Shown here piece after piece: positions 7,255 to 16,264 of a stretch of DNA of 64,000 nucleotides. Source of the stretch: Lampropedia puyangensis (GTDB lineage Bacteria > Pseudomonadota > Gammaproteobacteria > Burkholderiales > Burkholderiaceae_C); assembly GCF_004833285.1 (NCBI RefSeq), contig NZ_STFG01000001.1, positions 186,001 to 250,000 on the forward strand, given 5' to 3'. Numbering within the stretch: position 1 is the first letter of the stretch; each line of letters starts with the position of its first letter. The notes below the pieces were generated by a model. It did no database searches and was not told where the DNA came from. It saw nothing but the letters and a program-made list of their open reading frames with translations. The position numbers were made by a program, and so were the translations under genes.

Positions 7255-8999
7255 ACAACAGGCTTGTTTGAAATGGCAGGAAGTAGTGGTTCGCTGGTAA
7301 GGGCCAACGCTTGCGGTGTTGGGGTGGGACCTGTTGGTTCAGGCGCGGTTGCTAAGGCGGTTTTTTTTGAGGTGGCGCGTGGTTTGGCTTTGCTGGGTTG
7401 CTTTGCGATTTGCGGTCGCATCAGCCACCACAGGGCACAGGCATGGATAGCAGCCAATGCAAGCATCATCAAGTCAAAGCCTGCAATACTCCATTGGCGT
7501 TGTGGCAGGCTATGCCATAACGCGGCGCCGCCTGTGAGGGCATTCACTATGGGCAGCAAGGCAAACAGGCCGGTAGCCAGTGCCAGTTGTTCTTGCCAGG
7601 CGCGGCGATGGGGGCGCAGCAAAGGGTGCAGCAGGCAGGTTAACCAGACGATGAGAAAACCATGCACTTCCCAATTGGCACGTTCAGTCCATGTGGCTGG
7701 TAGCAAGCGATTGAGCCAGAAGTAGCTTGCTGTGGCGATTGACAACCCAGCGATGGCGCCGATGTTGAGCACCTCAACCAAACGATGGCCTCGTGGTGTA
7801 TGGCCGAGTTTTTTACGCTCGGGCAGGCGTTTAACGACCCACAGAACCAATCCTGTGGCCACCATGACAGTGCCTGCAACCCCGGAGAGAAATAGCAACC
7901 AACGCAAGGTAGGGGCTGCAAAGCGCCCCAGGTGTGGGGCTACCAAGGAGTTGTGGGTGGCCCTAAGCCACGATGGTTCAGTGGGCGTGTTGGTTGGCAA
8001 GGCTGTGCCCGTGGCGGCATCGAAGCGCAGGCTGCGGGTGGTGCCCCGGTCGCTCAAACGCGTGCCGCCGCCTTCACGCAGTTCAATGGCGGCATGTGAT
8101 TGGCCGGGATTTTGAATAGTGATACGGCCTACGCCATGCTCAGGCCACTGCGCTGAAGCCATTGCCAGCAGTGGCTGCAATACCGAGATCGACGTAGCCG
8201 ATGTAGTGACAGTAGCTGGAGATGTTGATGATGGATTGATGGCACTGCCATTACCGCCGCCATTGGCTCCGCCGCGCAACTCGCTGAAATACGCCGTGCG
8301 ATCGCCACGGTAGGCCGCATCGGTGGGCCATGGCATCAGCATATTGGCAAACAGCAGCAAGCCGCTGAATGTGATCATGATGTGAAAGGGCAAGGCCAGT
8401 ACGGCCGTTGCGTTGTGCGCATCGAGCCAGGAGCGTTGGCCTTTGCGGGGGCGAAAGGTGAAAAAATCAGAGAAGATTTTTTTGTGCGTGATGACGCCAC
8501 TGATGATGGCAACAAACATGGCCATGGTGGCAATCCCAACCAGCCAGCGCGCCCAGATGCGAGGCATGCCATAAAGCTCAAAATGAAAGCGGTAGAGGAA
8601 ACTGGCGCCTCGGGTGTTGCGGCTGTCGATCACGTCGCCAGTGCTGGCGTCTAACTGTGCTGATTGAATGCCCGCACGGCCAGCAGCTGCACCTTGCTGG
8701 CGCCACGTGACATCGGTGGTGATTTGGCGTGCGTTGGGCAGGCTGATGGTCCAGCTCTCGGCGTTGGGGGCCAGCAGTTGCATAGTTTGTAAGGCAACTG
8801 CCGCTGTGTGCGTGGCATCTGCGGGTGCGATGGATTGGTGCAGCTCTGGGCGCATCCAGTCGTCAATTTCATTGCGAAAGTAGCTCAGCGTGCCCGTAAA
8901 GAAAATGGCATACAGCAGCCATCCCAGCAGCAAGCTGCTCCAGGTATGTAGCCAGGACATGGATTGCCGCAGGCCTTCAGGTTTATTGTCCACGCGCAT
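7251..8999 (-). CDS. PepSY-domain inner-membrane protein (PiuB/ferric-reductase-like)
   Basis: A 582-residue protein of the PepSY_TM family, whose studied members take part in reductive iron release from siderophores at the inner membrane. The N-terminal helix is at ~15-38 (SMSWLHTWSSLLLGWLLYAIFFTG), with the periplasmic PepSY-type segment before and after. Paired helices follow (LVGIATMAMFVAIISGVITHKKIF; AVLALPFHIMITFSGLLLF), then late helices (TLRWLLFLSGVAGTVMVATG; IGAIAGLSIATASYFWLN). Conserved histidines (H-T-W near the N-terminus, HKKIF, the His of LPFHIMITFSG) are of the kind proposed to bind haem. A low-complexity Gly/Ser/Thr stretch (GGNGSAINPSSTSPATVTTS) interrupts the periplasmic loop. 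The C-terminal tail is Ala/Lys/Pro rich. The start ATG at 8999 (MRVDNKPEG) is used because sequence upstream of it is not protein-like and overlaps the preceding gene. Confidence 0.85.
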   Translation of the reverse strand: MRVDNKPEGLRQSMSWLHTWSSLLLGWLLYAIFFTGTLSYFRNEIDDWMRPELHQSIAPADATHTAAVALQTMQLLAPNAESWTISLPNARQITTDVTWRQQGAAAGRAGIQSAQLDASTGDVIDSRNTRGASFLYRFHFELYGMPRIWARWLVGIATMAMFVAIISGVITHKKIFSDFFTFRPRKGQRSWLDAHNATAVLALPFHIMITFSGLLLFANMLMPWPTDAAYRGDRTAYFSELRGGANGGGNGSAINPSSTSPATVTTSATSISVLQPLLAMASAQWPEHGVGRITIQNPGQSHAAIELREGGGTRLSDRGTTRSLRFDAATGTALPTNTPTEPSWLRATHNSLVAPHLGRFAAPTLRWLLFLSGVAGTVMVATGLVLWVVKRLPERKKLGHTPRGHRLVEVLNIGAIAGLSIATASYFWLNRLLPATWTERANWEVHGFLIVWLTCLLHPLLRPHRRAWQEQLALATGLFALLPIVNALTGGAALWHSLPQRQWSIAGFDLMMLALAAIHACALWWLMRPQIAKQPSKAKPRATSKKTALATAPEPTGPTPTPQALALTSEPLLPAISNKPVV

Positions 9000-9025
9000 G
9001 GTTGTTGCTTTCTTTTCTGGGCGTA

Positions 9026-9367
9026 TTAGTTGTACAAAGCGCTCAGCAGCATGGCCAGTACCAGCGCAGGTAAGGCTATGCCCAACCAGGCACGCCGGGC
9101 GTTGCGGCAGGCGAATACCCAGAGGATGGCGATGGCATACAAAATGAAGGAGAGCATGGTCGAGGCCATGACCGATTCGGTGCGGCTCATGCCCATATAG
9201 GGCAAGCACAGCGCCAAACACGCAGCAGCCAGCGCTGATAACACGTAGCCACCACCAATAGCGGCCAATGCGCGTGAGGCCACAGCCCAGCGGTAGCGCA
9301 CAAGTGGGCTGAGTGTTTGTTGGGTTGATGAAAGAGGCGCAGACGTTGCTGCGGAAGGGCTGGCCAT
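9026..9367 (-). CDS. DUF3649 membrane protein, iron-uptake associated
   Basis: A 113-residue protein with three hydrophobic segments and the DUF3649 core (YRWAVASRALAAIGGGYVLSA, then AACLALCLPYMGMSRTESVM, then LSFILYAIAILWVFACR). The family sits beside PepSY_TM and DUF3325 genes in iron-regulated operons. It is 26 bases upstream of the PepSY gene and 27 bases downstream of the histidine kinase, all on one strand, so it is likely co-transcribed. Function is not known; a structural or assembly role for the PepSY protein is a guess from co-occurrence. Confidence 0.82.
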   Translation of the reverse strand: MASPSAATSAPLSSTQQTLSPLVRYRWAVASRALAAIGGGYVLSALAAACLALCLPYMGMSRTESVMASTMLSFILYAIAILWVFACRNARRAWLGIALPALVLAMLLSALYN

Positions 9368-9394
9368 GGTGGGTTCCTGGGAATGCTTAAAGGG

Positions 9395-10816
9395 TTAGCT
9401 TGCGCGTGCGTTTGTGGTGTTTGTGGCGCTTTTGCCTGTGGTGTTTGCTTGGCAAAACTGCAAGCGCAACACACAAGGGCTTTGCTGTATGAAGGCAATG
9501 CTGCCGCCGTGGTTATCCATCACGCGGCGAGCAATGGCTAGGCCTAAACCACTGCCGCTGCTGTTTTGCTGGCCTTTGTGAAAACGTGAGAAATAAGGTT
9601 CTTGCTGATCAAGGGAAATGCCTTGTCCTTGGTCCATGACATCCAGGACAACACTAGGGTTGTGGTTGAAATGGGCACAGCTGGCCGAGTTGTCTGTACT
9701 GCTGTTCAGGTCTGCATCTATTGCGTACAGGCGCAGTTCAATGGCGCCTTGGCCGTGCACTATGGCGTTCTCGAGTGCGCACAGCACGGCTTCTTGAAGG
9801 ACATGGTCTTGACCGTATACGGCTGGCAGAGTTTCAGGCGCTTCCAGTGCCATTTCTCTGTCTTGCGATTGCGCAAGCGGGTACATCAATGCCACGGCAT
9901 CACGCACGACGTGAACCAGATTGCAACTGGCTTGAGGCGTGTGCGTGGGCTGCGCTTGACGCGAAAGAAGCAGCAATTGGTCGACCAGTTTGCGCATATT
10001 GCGCATGGCCGTGTTGACACCGCGCCAGTCGTTGTCTAAACCGCTTTGTAGCCGCTGCAAGCGCAGGTCGAGCACCGTCAGAGGGGTACGCATTTCGTGG
10101 GCGCCATCTGCTAACACGCGATGTTCGCGCGCTAATGCTTCTTGCAGGCGATCCATCGCGGCATTGGCCGATTGCGCCAGTGGCAGTATTTCGCTTGGCA
10201 AGTTGGCCGTGGGAATGCGCTGCGGTGTTTGGGGGGTGATGGCTGCTGCAATCTCTGCGGCACGGCGTGCGGGGCGCAAAGCCCAGTGCACCACCACCAT
10301 CAAAAGCGCGGCCATGAGAGCAGCCAGTGGCAATAGCACCAATTGGCTGTGCAGCACCCGCGCTTGGAGCACTGCGTGAATAGCTGCGCGCTCAGCGGTA
10401 TCGGTTTTGGAGACCATCAGAATGCGGCCATCTGCAAGATACACCGGCGTGTTGATGGTGTGCCCGACATCGCGCAGATGCCAACGCCAGAGGTGCTGCT
10501 CGTTCTCGATGCGAGTCAAGCGCAGACGGCGAGGGCGCTCGTCACTGGGATATACCCACTGCAATTGTCCATTTGCTGCATAAAGGGTGTACACCAATCG
10601 CCCGCCCATGAACTGCGCAGGTAAATCAGCTGGGTTGAGGCTTTGCTCGAATTTTTGTGTGATCTCAGGCAGTTGCAGAAACAACATGGAGCGGCGAATG
10701 GCATCGCGTGGCTGCTGTAAATACCATGCGACCCCAAGGCTAATTCCTAGGAGCAATGGCACCAACACCAGCAACATCCGGCTCTGGATGCTGCGCGGTA
10801 CCCTGAGTCGGGTCAT
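9395..10816 (-). CDS. Sensor histidine kinase of a two-component system
   Basis: Inner-membrane kinase of 473 residues. Helices at ~14-32 and ~157-180 flank a periplasmic sensor of about 125 residues. A HAMP-like linker follows, then the dimerisation box LADGAHEMRTPLTVLDLR with the phospho-acceptor His at 240. The catalytic domain shows the N box (LCALENAIVHG), G1 (VMDQGQGIS), F box (YFSRFHKG) and G2 (SGSGLGLAIARRVM). Its start overlaps the response-regulator stop by four bases. Together with the receptor gene upstream, the layout recalls PfeR/PfeS with PfeA in Pseudomonas, where the kinase senses the ferric siderophore in the periplasm. The ligand here is unknown. Confidence 0.88.
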   Translation of the reverse strand: MTRLRVPRSIQSRMLLVLVPLLLGISLGVAWYLQQPRDAIRRSMLFLQLPEITQKFEQSLNPADLPAQFMGGRLVYTLYAANGQLQWVYPSDERPRRLRLTRIENEQHLWRWHLRDVGHTINTPVYLADGRILMVSKTDTAERAAIHAVLQARVLHSQLVLLPLAALMAALLMVVVHWALRPARRAAEIAAAITPQTPQRIPTANLPSEILPLAQSANAAMDRLQEALAREHRVLADGAHEMRTPLTVLDLRLQRLQSGLDNDWRGVNTAMRNMRKLVDQLLLLSRQAQPTHTPQASCNLVHVVRDAVALMYPLAQSQDREMALEAPETLPAVYGQDHVLQEAVLCALENAIVHGQGAIELRLYAIDADLNSSTDNSASCAHFNHNPSVVLDVMDQGQGISLDQQEPYFSRFHKGQQNSSGSGLGLAIARRVMDNHGGSIAFIQQSPCVLRLQFCQANTTGKSATNTTNARAS

Positions 10817-11523
10817 GAGCGTTCCTCACCGATGGTAATGCTGCTGCACACTTGCCCGGCTGTGATGCGGTAGCCTACCCCACGCACGGTATCGATGTGT
10901 GCAATGCCGGGGGTACTGGCCAAGCGTTTGCGCAGCCGCGAGACCAATGCGTCAATAGCATTGGGCGATGCCGATTCGTGTGCGGCGTACAGGCTTTCTT
11001 CCAGCCGGTTGCGTACTACCAAGCCCGGGCTGGCGCGCAGCAGGGCTTCGAGCAGCATGGCTTCTTTGCGTGAGAGTTCCATGGGCTGATCATCGATGTG
11101 CAGCTGCAGGTTGAGCGGTGAAAAGCGCATGCGACCAAGTCGCAACTCACCCGCGGTGTGGCCTTTGGCGCGGCGAAGGATGGCGCGCAGCCGTGCCTGC
11201 AATTCATCCATGTCAAAGGGTTTGGTCAGGTAGTCATCGGCACCTGCGTTGAGCGCTTGCACCCGGCTTGGCAGCGCATCGCGGGCAGTCAGGATCAAGC
11301 AGGCGGGGCGGTGCACTTGCCGGCCCAGGCCTTGCAGCACTTTCAAACCATCCATATCAGGTAAACCGAGATCGAGAATGACGGCGTCGTAGGGGGTGAG
11401 CTGTATTTTGTGCAGCGCAACGCGGCCATCGCTGGCGATATCCGCAGCAAAGCCCCAGTGCTGCAATTGGCTGCGCACCAGGGCTTGCAGTTCGGCATGG
11501 TCTTCGACTAGAAGAACGCGCAT
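10813..11523 (-). CDS. OmpR/PhoB-family response regulator
   Basis: A 236-residue regulator. The receiver has the acidic pair E7/D8 (LLVEDHAE), phospho-acceptor D51 (AVILDLGLPDMDG), T79 and K101 (YLTKPFDMDELQ). The C-terminal winged helix carries MELSRKEAMLLEALLRASPG and the recognition region NAIDALVSRLRKRL, ending in IDTVRGVGYRI. It belongs to the QseB/PmrA/PfeR-like group. It follows the TonB receptor by 19 bases and is translationally coupled to the kinase. It probably activates the receptor operon when the cognate substrate is present; this is inferred from the gene order. Confidence 0.9.
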   Translation of the reverse strand: MRVLLVEDHAELQALVRSQLQHWGFAADIASDGRVALHKIQLTPYDAVILDLGLPDMDGLKVLQGLGRQVHRPACLILTARDALPSRVQALNAGADDYLTKPFDMDELQARLRAILRRAKGHTAGELRLGRMRFSPLNLQLHIDDQPMELSRKEAMLLEALLRASPGLVVRNRLEESLYAAHESASPNAIDALVSRLRKRLASTPGIAHIDTVRGVGYRITAGQVCSSITIGEERS

Positions 11524-11542
11524 GACGATGAGATGCGCTGCA

Positions 11543-13540
11543 TCAGAATTGCGCTGTCACACCCACGTAGAAGCGTCGGCCATCCAGTGATTTGCCGAAG
11601 TCTTCGCTGGTGATTTTTTTGTCCAGCAGGTTGTAAATACCGCCAAACATTTGCCAGTTGCGATTGAGGTCAAAGGCCACCCCTGCATCCACAATGGTGT
11701 AGGCAGGGTATTGGCGCGTGGAGTCTTCCAGTGTTTTGCCTTTGTATTTGGCTCGACTCCACACATTCCATTGCTGGTTGATTTCCCAGTCAGCACCAAT
11801 GTTGAACATGTGGCGCGGCAGGTTGTTGAGCGGGCGGCCTGCAGTGGCGCCGCTGGTGACTTCACTGTCTGAAAAGGTGTAGTTCGTTTTGAACATCACC
11901 GGCCCCAATGGCGCGCTGAAGGCCAGTTCTACGCCTTGCAGTTTGGCGCGGTCCACGTTGATGTATTGGTTGATGCGCTGGCGCACTTCTCCGTTGTAAT
12001 GGCAGTTGGGGGCGCTGGCGGGGCTGGTGCAGATGGTTTCGGTGGTGATCTTGTCTTTGAAGCGGGTGTTGTAGTAAGTGGCACTGAAGCTGGTGCGGTT
12101 GGCCGCAGTCCATACGGCGCCCAGTTCGTAGTTCGTGCTGCGTTCGGGTTTGAGGTTGCTGTTGCCCTTGTCCCAAGCGGCGCCGCGCGCAGCAATTTCG
12201 ACGATGTTGTCGTCCGCTTGTTTGAGTGACGGTGTTTTGTACCCGCCGCTGATGCCGCCTTTAAGCGACCATTGCGGCGCAAGGTGGTAGACCGCGTACA
12301 GGCGTGGTGTTACCTCATTGCCATAGTGTTGGTTGCGGTCCCAGCGCAAGCCGCCAGTCAATGAGAGTTGTTCGTTGATGTAGAACTCGTCTTCAGCAAA
12401 CAAAGCCGCTTGCCAGCGCGTTAAATTGGTTTTGATTGAGCCGGGAAAGCGCGACGCCATGTGGTCGGTCTTCTCGTCTTTGTAGTCTACGCCCACGGTA
12501 ATCATGTGCTTGTCCAACGGAATCACGGTTTTGCTGTTGGCAACCAGTGCGGAGTACGACGATTCATTGCCGCCGTTTTCCACGGTGACTTTTTCGTGCG
12601 TGACGAAGGAGCGCGTTTGCAAACCTTCGCCCCAGCGCATGTTGTGTGTGAGACCAAATGCCGGGCGGCGGTTGGACATGTCTGCCGCACTGCCGCTGCG
12701 TTCTGCCGTGCGGATGTTTTTATTGCGCGTGATGCCTGCTTCGAATTCCAGACTTTGAGCCTCTGTCAACGCCCAATGCAATTTTGCGGTCGTGTCTGTG
12801 CGGTCTTTTTTGGGGTAACCACCGGTGATGTTGTCCTCGGTGCGGTGGTACTTAGAGCCATACAAAGTCAGCGCCAGTTTGTTGGCCACCAACGGTCCGC
12901 TGAGATAGTAGCGCCCTTGGTAGGTGCTGCCGGCATCGGATTCTTCTTGGATCATGGTGTCCAGAGTGACGCTGCCACTCCATTGGTCAGATACTTTTTT
13001 GGTGATGATATTGATTACGCCCCCAAGGGCGCTGGAGCCATAGAGTGAGGACATTGGGCCACGGATGACCTCAATGCGTTCAATGGCAGAAACGGGCGGC
13101 AGTAAATTGATTTTTGCTGCCCCACCAAAACCGTTGTAATAGGCCTCAGACGAATCACCCAGTGGTTTGCCATCGACCAGAAACAGGACATAGCTTTCAC
13201 TCATGCCGCGAATCGTGATGGAAGTTGATTCCATTTTTCCACCCGCGCCGCCTTCAATACTGATGCCTGGAATATCCTGTAAAGCATCAGTCACATCACG
13301 GTAATGCTTGCCTTCCAAGTCTTTGGCTGTGATGACAGAAATGGTTGCAGGCGCATCGGCTAACGCTTGCTCGTACCCTGCTGCACTGATGACTACCTCA
13401 GGCAAGGCGTCTGTTTGTGCGCTTGCTGTATGGCCTTGCGTGCTCTGCGCAGCAAGGGGTGCGCAAAGCAAGCTGGCGACTGCGCCTGTAATCCATTTCG
13501 ATTGCAGGAGGGTGGAAACAGGTAAACGAGCTGGATTCAT
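11543..13540 (-). CDS. TonB-dependent receptor, CirA/FepA/BfrA-like
   Basis: A complete 665-residue outer-membrane receptor. The signal peptide runs to about residue 31 (ITGAVASLLCAPLAAQS). The TonB box is near DALPEVVISA. The plug is at ~60-175 (DAPATISVITAKDLEG, ITIRGMSESYVLFLVDGKPL, IERIEVIRGPMSSLYGSSAL, GGVINIITKK). The barrel ends in the usual aromatic residue (FYVGVTAQF). No STN domain is present, so it cannot signal through FecR and is more likely controlled by the adjacent two-component system. The plug style is that of catecholate siderophore or colicin I receptors. The start ATG has a Fur box 11-29 bases upstream and heads a six-gene, same-strand unit. Confidence 0.9.
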   Translation of the reverse strand: MNPARLPVSTLLQSKWITGAVASLLCAPLAAQSTQGHTASAQTDALPEVVISAAGYEQALADAPATISVITAKDLEGKHYRDVTDALQDIPGISIEGGAGGKMESTSITIRGMSESYVLFLVDGKPLGDSSEAYYNGFGGAAKINLLPPVSAIERIEVIRGPMSSLYGSSALGGVINIITKKVSDQWSGSVTLDTMIQEESDAGSTYQGRYYLSGPLVANKLALTLYGSKYHRTEDNITGGYPKKDRTDTTAKLHWALTEAQSLEFEAGITRNKNIRTAERSGSAADMSNRRPAFGLTHNMRWGEGLQTRSFVTHEKVTVENGGNESSYSALVANSKTVIPLDKHMITVGVDYKDEKTDHMASRFPGSIKTNLTRWQAALFAEDEFYINEQLSLTGGLRWDRNQHYGNEVTPRLYAVYHLAPQWSLKGGISGGYKTPSLKQADDNIVEIAARGAAWDKGNSNLKPERSTNYELGAVWTAANRTSFSATYYNTRFKDKITTETICTSPASAPNCHYNGEVRQRINQYINVDRAKLQGVELAFSAPLGPVMFKTNYTFSDSEVTSGATAGRPLNNLPRHMFNIGADWEINQQWNVWSRAKYKGKTLEDSTRQYPAYTIVDAGVAFDLNRNWQMFGGIYNLLDKKITSEDFGKSLDGRRFYVGVTAQF

Positions 13541-13550
13541 GAAAACTAAG

Positions 13551-13569
13551 TCCTATGATAATCATTATT
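13551..13569 (-). promoter_or_regulatory. Fur box upstream of the receptor/two-component operon
   Basis: TCCTATGATAATCATTATT matches the 19-base Escherichia coli consensus GATAATGATAATCATTATC at 14 positions, including the uninterrupted core ATGATAATCATTAT. It lies directly before the receptor start and within an AT-rich stretch that can hold the promoter. This is the strongest Fur site in the window. Confidence 0.85.
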
Positions 13570-13700
13570 ATTTATTTTATTTTTTAGTCTGACATGAAAC
13601 TGACGGTGAGAAGGCCAGAAAAAATGAATTCCAGTACGCACACCTTATGCATTGGCCGTTTTTCTTGTTTTGCCTTGGCACTTTGGGCTAGAACAGGATG

Positions 13701-13730
13701 AAAAAAGCTGCCTTGTGGTGGCAAGGCAGC
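13701..13730 (-). terminator. Rho-independent terminator after the FhuE-like receptor
   Basis: On the minus strand GCTGCCTTG pairs perfectly with CAAGGCAGC across a six-base loop and is followed at once by six T residues. It lies about 80 bases past the receptor stop at 13810 and separates that unit from the next operon. Confidence 0.88.
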
Positions 13731-13809
13731 CTTGATGAGAGGGTATTAGCTGGGGCTGGATACACCACCCCGGCTTTGCAAGGACGCAGGGGCGACTTTA
13801 CAAGCGCAT

Positions 13810-16083
13810 TTAAAAGTCCATCGTGGCAGACACGTTGATGGTGCGTGGTGCACCTAGCGCGACGCCGCCATAGTTGGCGCGGGCCCAATAGGCTTTGTTG
13901 GTGATGTTGGCCACGCTCAAACGCAAGGTCAATGGACGGCCGGATACTTGCGTTGCGTAGCGTGTGCCTAGATCGTAGACCACGCGACCAGCCATCCAGA
14001 CGCTGTTGTCTGCGGTGAAATACTGTTTAGATGCGGCCGATACATTGGCAGTCAAGGTCAAGCCTGGAACGGCGGTTGTATCCCACTCAGCCCCCAGCTT
14101 GCCTTGCCATTTGGGCATGCCGGTGGCTTGCTTGCCTTGGTTGACTCCGCCAGCAGTACGGGTCATTTTCGGGTCTGAATAAGCGATGCCACCGAGCAAA
14201 CGAACATGCTCAATGGGTTTCCCAAAGAAGCCCCATTCAACCCCGCGGTTGCGTTGTTCCCCATCGAAAGAGAAGATGTTCGTGTACGGATCCGTGTAGC
14301 TGCTTGGACGCTTGATCTCGTATAGGCTGACAGTGTGTGCAAAGTCGCCCAGATCGAATTTAACGCCCAGTTCCTTCTGTTTCGTTTTATAGGGGGCAAA
14401 CACTTCACCCGCGTTTTCCGTTGTGCTCGGTGCGATGGCGCCTTGGCTCAAGCCTTCAATGGTATTGGCGTACACGGAAACCTTGTCGTTGAGCTTGACC
14501 AACAAAGCTGCAGCAGGAGTTGTTGCACTTTCGCTGTAGGGGGTGCCTGTTACTGCGCCGGTAGCCCCGTTGAAGCTGGTGGTTTCAACACGTTGGTGAC
14601 GCAGACCCAGAGTCAACTGCACCCGGTTTTGTGCGAATGACAAGGTATCTGCAAAGCCGAAGCTGCTCAGCTTGTTGTTTGTGCTGGACAAACGCGGCAG
14701 ATCGCTTGGGCGGTATGCAGCAGGGCCCCATTCTGGGTTGTAGATATTGGTGAGCCAATCTTGGGGCAGCACGTTACGAAAGCCATAGAAATCGCGGTCT
14801 TCGTCGTAGTAGGTCGCGTTGATGGCCAGTTGGTGCCCAATGTCGCCAGTGTGGAATTTCCCGCGCAGGCCGACTTCAGCCGATTTACGGGTGTTGCGAT
14901 CACCAACACCACTGAAGTTGACGCGCAAATCCCCTGCGTTGCTCGTGATTTGGCCAGGCGCCATGATGGTGTCGATGCCGTTTTTGTTGATGCCTGCGCT
15001 TGCGTAGGCAGTGAATTGGTCGGTGACGTCGAATTCACCACGCACGATGGCGCCCTTGTCGTTGTTATCGTAAAACGCCCAAGGCGGATTCCAGGAAACA
15101 TCTGGATTGGGTAATGCAGGCAGGCTAACGCCTGGAGCCAGGCTTAAACCGCGGGTCATGGCATCAGCATGGTCTTTGCTGCGATACAGGTCTGCGGACA
15201 AGCGCGCACGCGTGCCGCGCCAGTCCAGCCCTAACGAGGCCAGCGAGACTTTTTTGTCTTGTGTGCGTACTGCTGTTTCACCATTGCGATAGACGCCGTT
15301 GATGCGCACACCAATGGATTTGTCTTCGCCAAACCGACGGCCTACGTCCAAGTGCCCACCAAAGTATGAGCGTGACATATAAGAGGCTGTCAAACGTGTG
15401 AGCGGATCATTGCCTGCGCGTTTGGACACCAGGTTCACCGCTCCGCCAGCAGAGCCGCGCGGCGGCATGCCGTTGAGTAAGGCTGAGGGCCCTTTGAGCA
15501 CCTCAACACGTTCATACATTTCGGGAGCGCTGCGGTAAAACGCAGCCATGCCTGCTAAACCATTGACGGTGACATCCCCGACCGAGGAACTGAAGCCACG
15601 AATGGAGTACCCCTCTTCGCTGTCACCTGGAATACCACTGGTAAAGACCGTGGGGTCGGTTTTGGTGATGACCTCTGAAATGTCTTGCGCATGCTGGTCT
15701 TCAATAAAACTTTCGGTGTAGCTGATAGTAGAGAAGGGCGTCTCCATGAAGTCTTTTTCACCCAACAAACCCACGCGGCCGCCTGTATTGATTTGCCCAC
15801 CGGCGTAAGGCAGTGGTGCAGCACTGTCTTGGCCCTGCACAGTCACTTCGGGCAGTGCTTTTGCATGCTCTTTGGCTTGCTCTTGGGTTTGTGCGGCAGA
15901 TGCAGAGGTTGTCGTCGCAGTCGATTGCGCCATCGCTGGTGTGGTCATGGCTGCCGCCCCGCTGAGCCCCAGCACAAGTGCAGTGCGCGCTGCCATGGCC
16001 GTGTGTGTGAGTATGGCAGTGGTTTTTACTGAGAATGGCCGTAGGCGTTTAGCGTGGCGCTGGACGAGGCTTTTTGCTGTCAT
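13810..16083 (-). CDS. TonB-dependent siderophore receptor, FhuE/FpvA-like without STN domain
   Basis: Outer-membrane ferric-siderophore receptor of about 757 residues. A signal peptide (ARTALVLGLSGAAAMTTPAMAQ) is followed by an Ala/Gln/Thr linker and TonB box (LPEVTVQGQ). The plug (ETPFSTISYTESFIEDQHA, EGYSIRGFSSSVGDVTVNGL, YERVEVLKGPSALLNGMPPRG, GGAVNLVSKRAG) and a 22-strand barrel ending in NVSATMDF follow. The frame is open to a GTG at 16131; the ATG at 16083 (MTAKSLVQRH) is preferred as the more usual start codon. It is downstream of the siderophore ABC genes on the same strand, 180 bases after the binding protein, and probably delivers their substrate. Hydroxamate-type substrates are suggested by family resemblance only. 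Confidence 0.88.
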   Translation of the reverse strand: MTAKSLVQRHAKRLRPFSVKTTAILTHTAMAARTALVLGLSGAAAMTTPAMAQSTATTTSASAAQTQEQAKEHAKALPEVTVQGQDSAAPLPYAGGQINTGGRVGLLGEKDFMETPFSTISYTESFIEDQHAQDISEVITKTDPTVFTSGIPGDSEEGYSIRGFSSSVGDVTVNGLAGMAAFYRSAPEMYERVEVLKGPSALLNGMPPRGSAGGAVNLVSKRAGNDPLTRLTASYMSRSYFGGHLDVGRRFGEDKSIGVRINGVYRNGETAVRTQDKKVSLASLGLDWRGTRARLSADLYRSKDHADAMTRGLSLAPGVSLPALPNPDVSWNPPWAFYDNNDKGAIVRGEFDVTDQFTAYASAGINKNGIDTIMAPGQITSNAGDLRVNFSGVGDRNTRKSAEVGLRGKFHTGDIGHQLAINATYYDEDRDFYGFRNVLPQDWLTNIYNPEWGPAAYRPSDLPRLSSTNNKLSSFGFADTLSFAQNRVQLTLGLRHQRVETTSFNGATGAVTGTPYSESATTPAAALLVKLNDKVSVYANTIEGLSQGAIAPSTTENAGEVFAPYKTKQKELGVKFDLGDFAHTVSLYEIKRPSSYTDPYTNIFSFDGEQRNRGVEWGFFGKPIEHVRLLGGIAYSDPKMTRTAGGVNQGKQATGMPKWQGKLGAEWDTTAVPGLTLTANVSAASKQYFTADNSVWMAGRVVYDLGTRYATQVSGRPLTLRLSVANITNKAYWARANYGGVALGAPRTINVSATMDF

Positions 16084-16264
16084 AGAGATGCTTTCGATTG
16101 CAAGTTTGAGCTGCGCAGTGACGGAGACCACGCCGCATGGGGGAATGGAGTGAAAGAAGTGCGAACCTGATGCAGAACCGATTGAGGTTGGGTGGGCGAG
16201 TGATTGGCACCACGCCAGTCATGCAATGGCGCGATGTGCATCCATGCGCGTGTCTTTCTCGGGG

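Noticed and set aside
8999-9221. N-terminal extension of the PepSY protein up to 9221
   Set aside because: The added residues are not conserved in style and lie over the DUF3649 gene; the ATG at 8999 fits the family.
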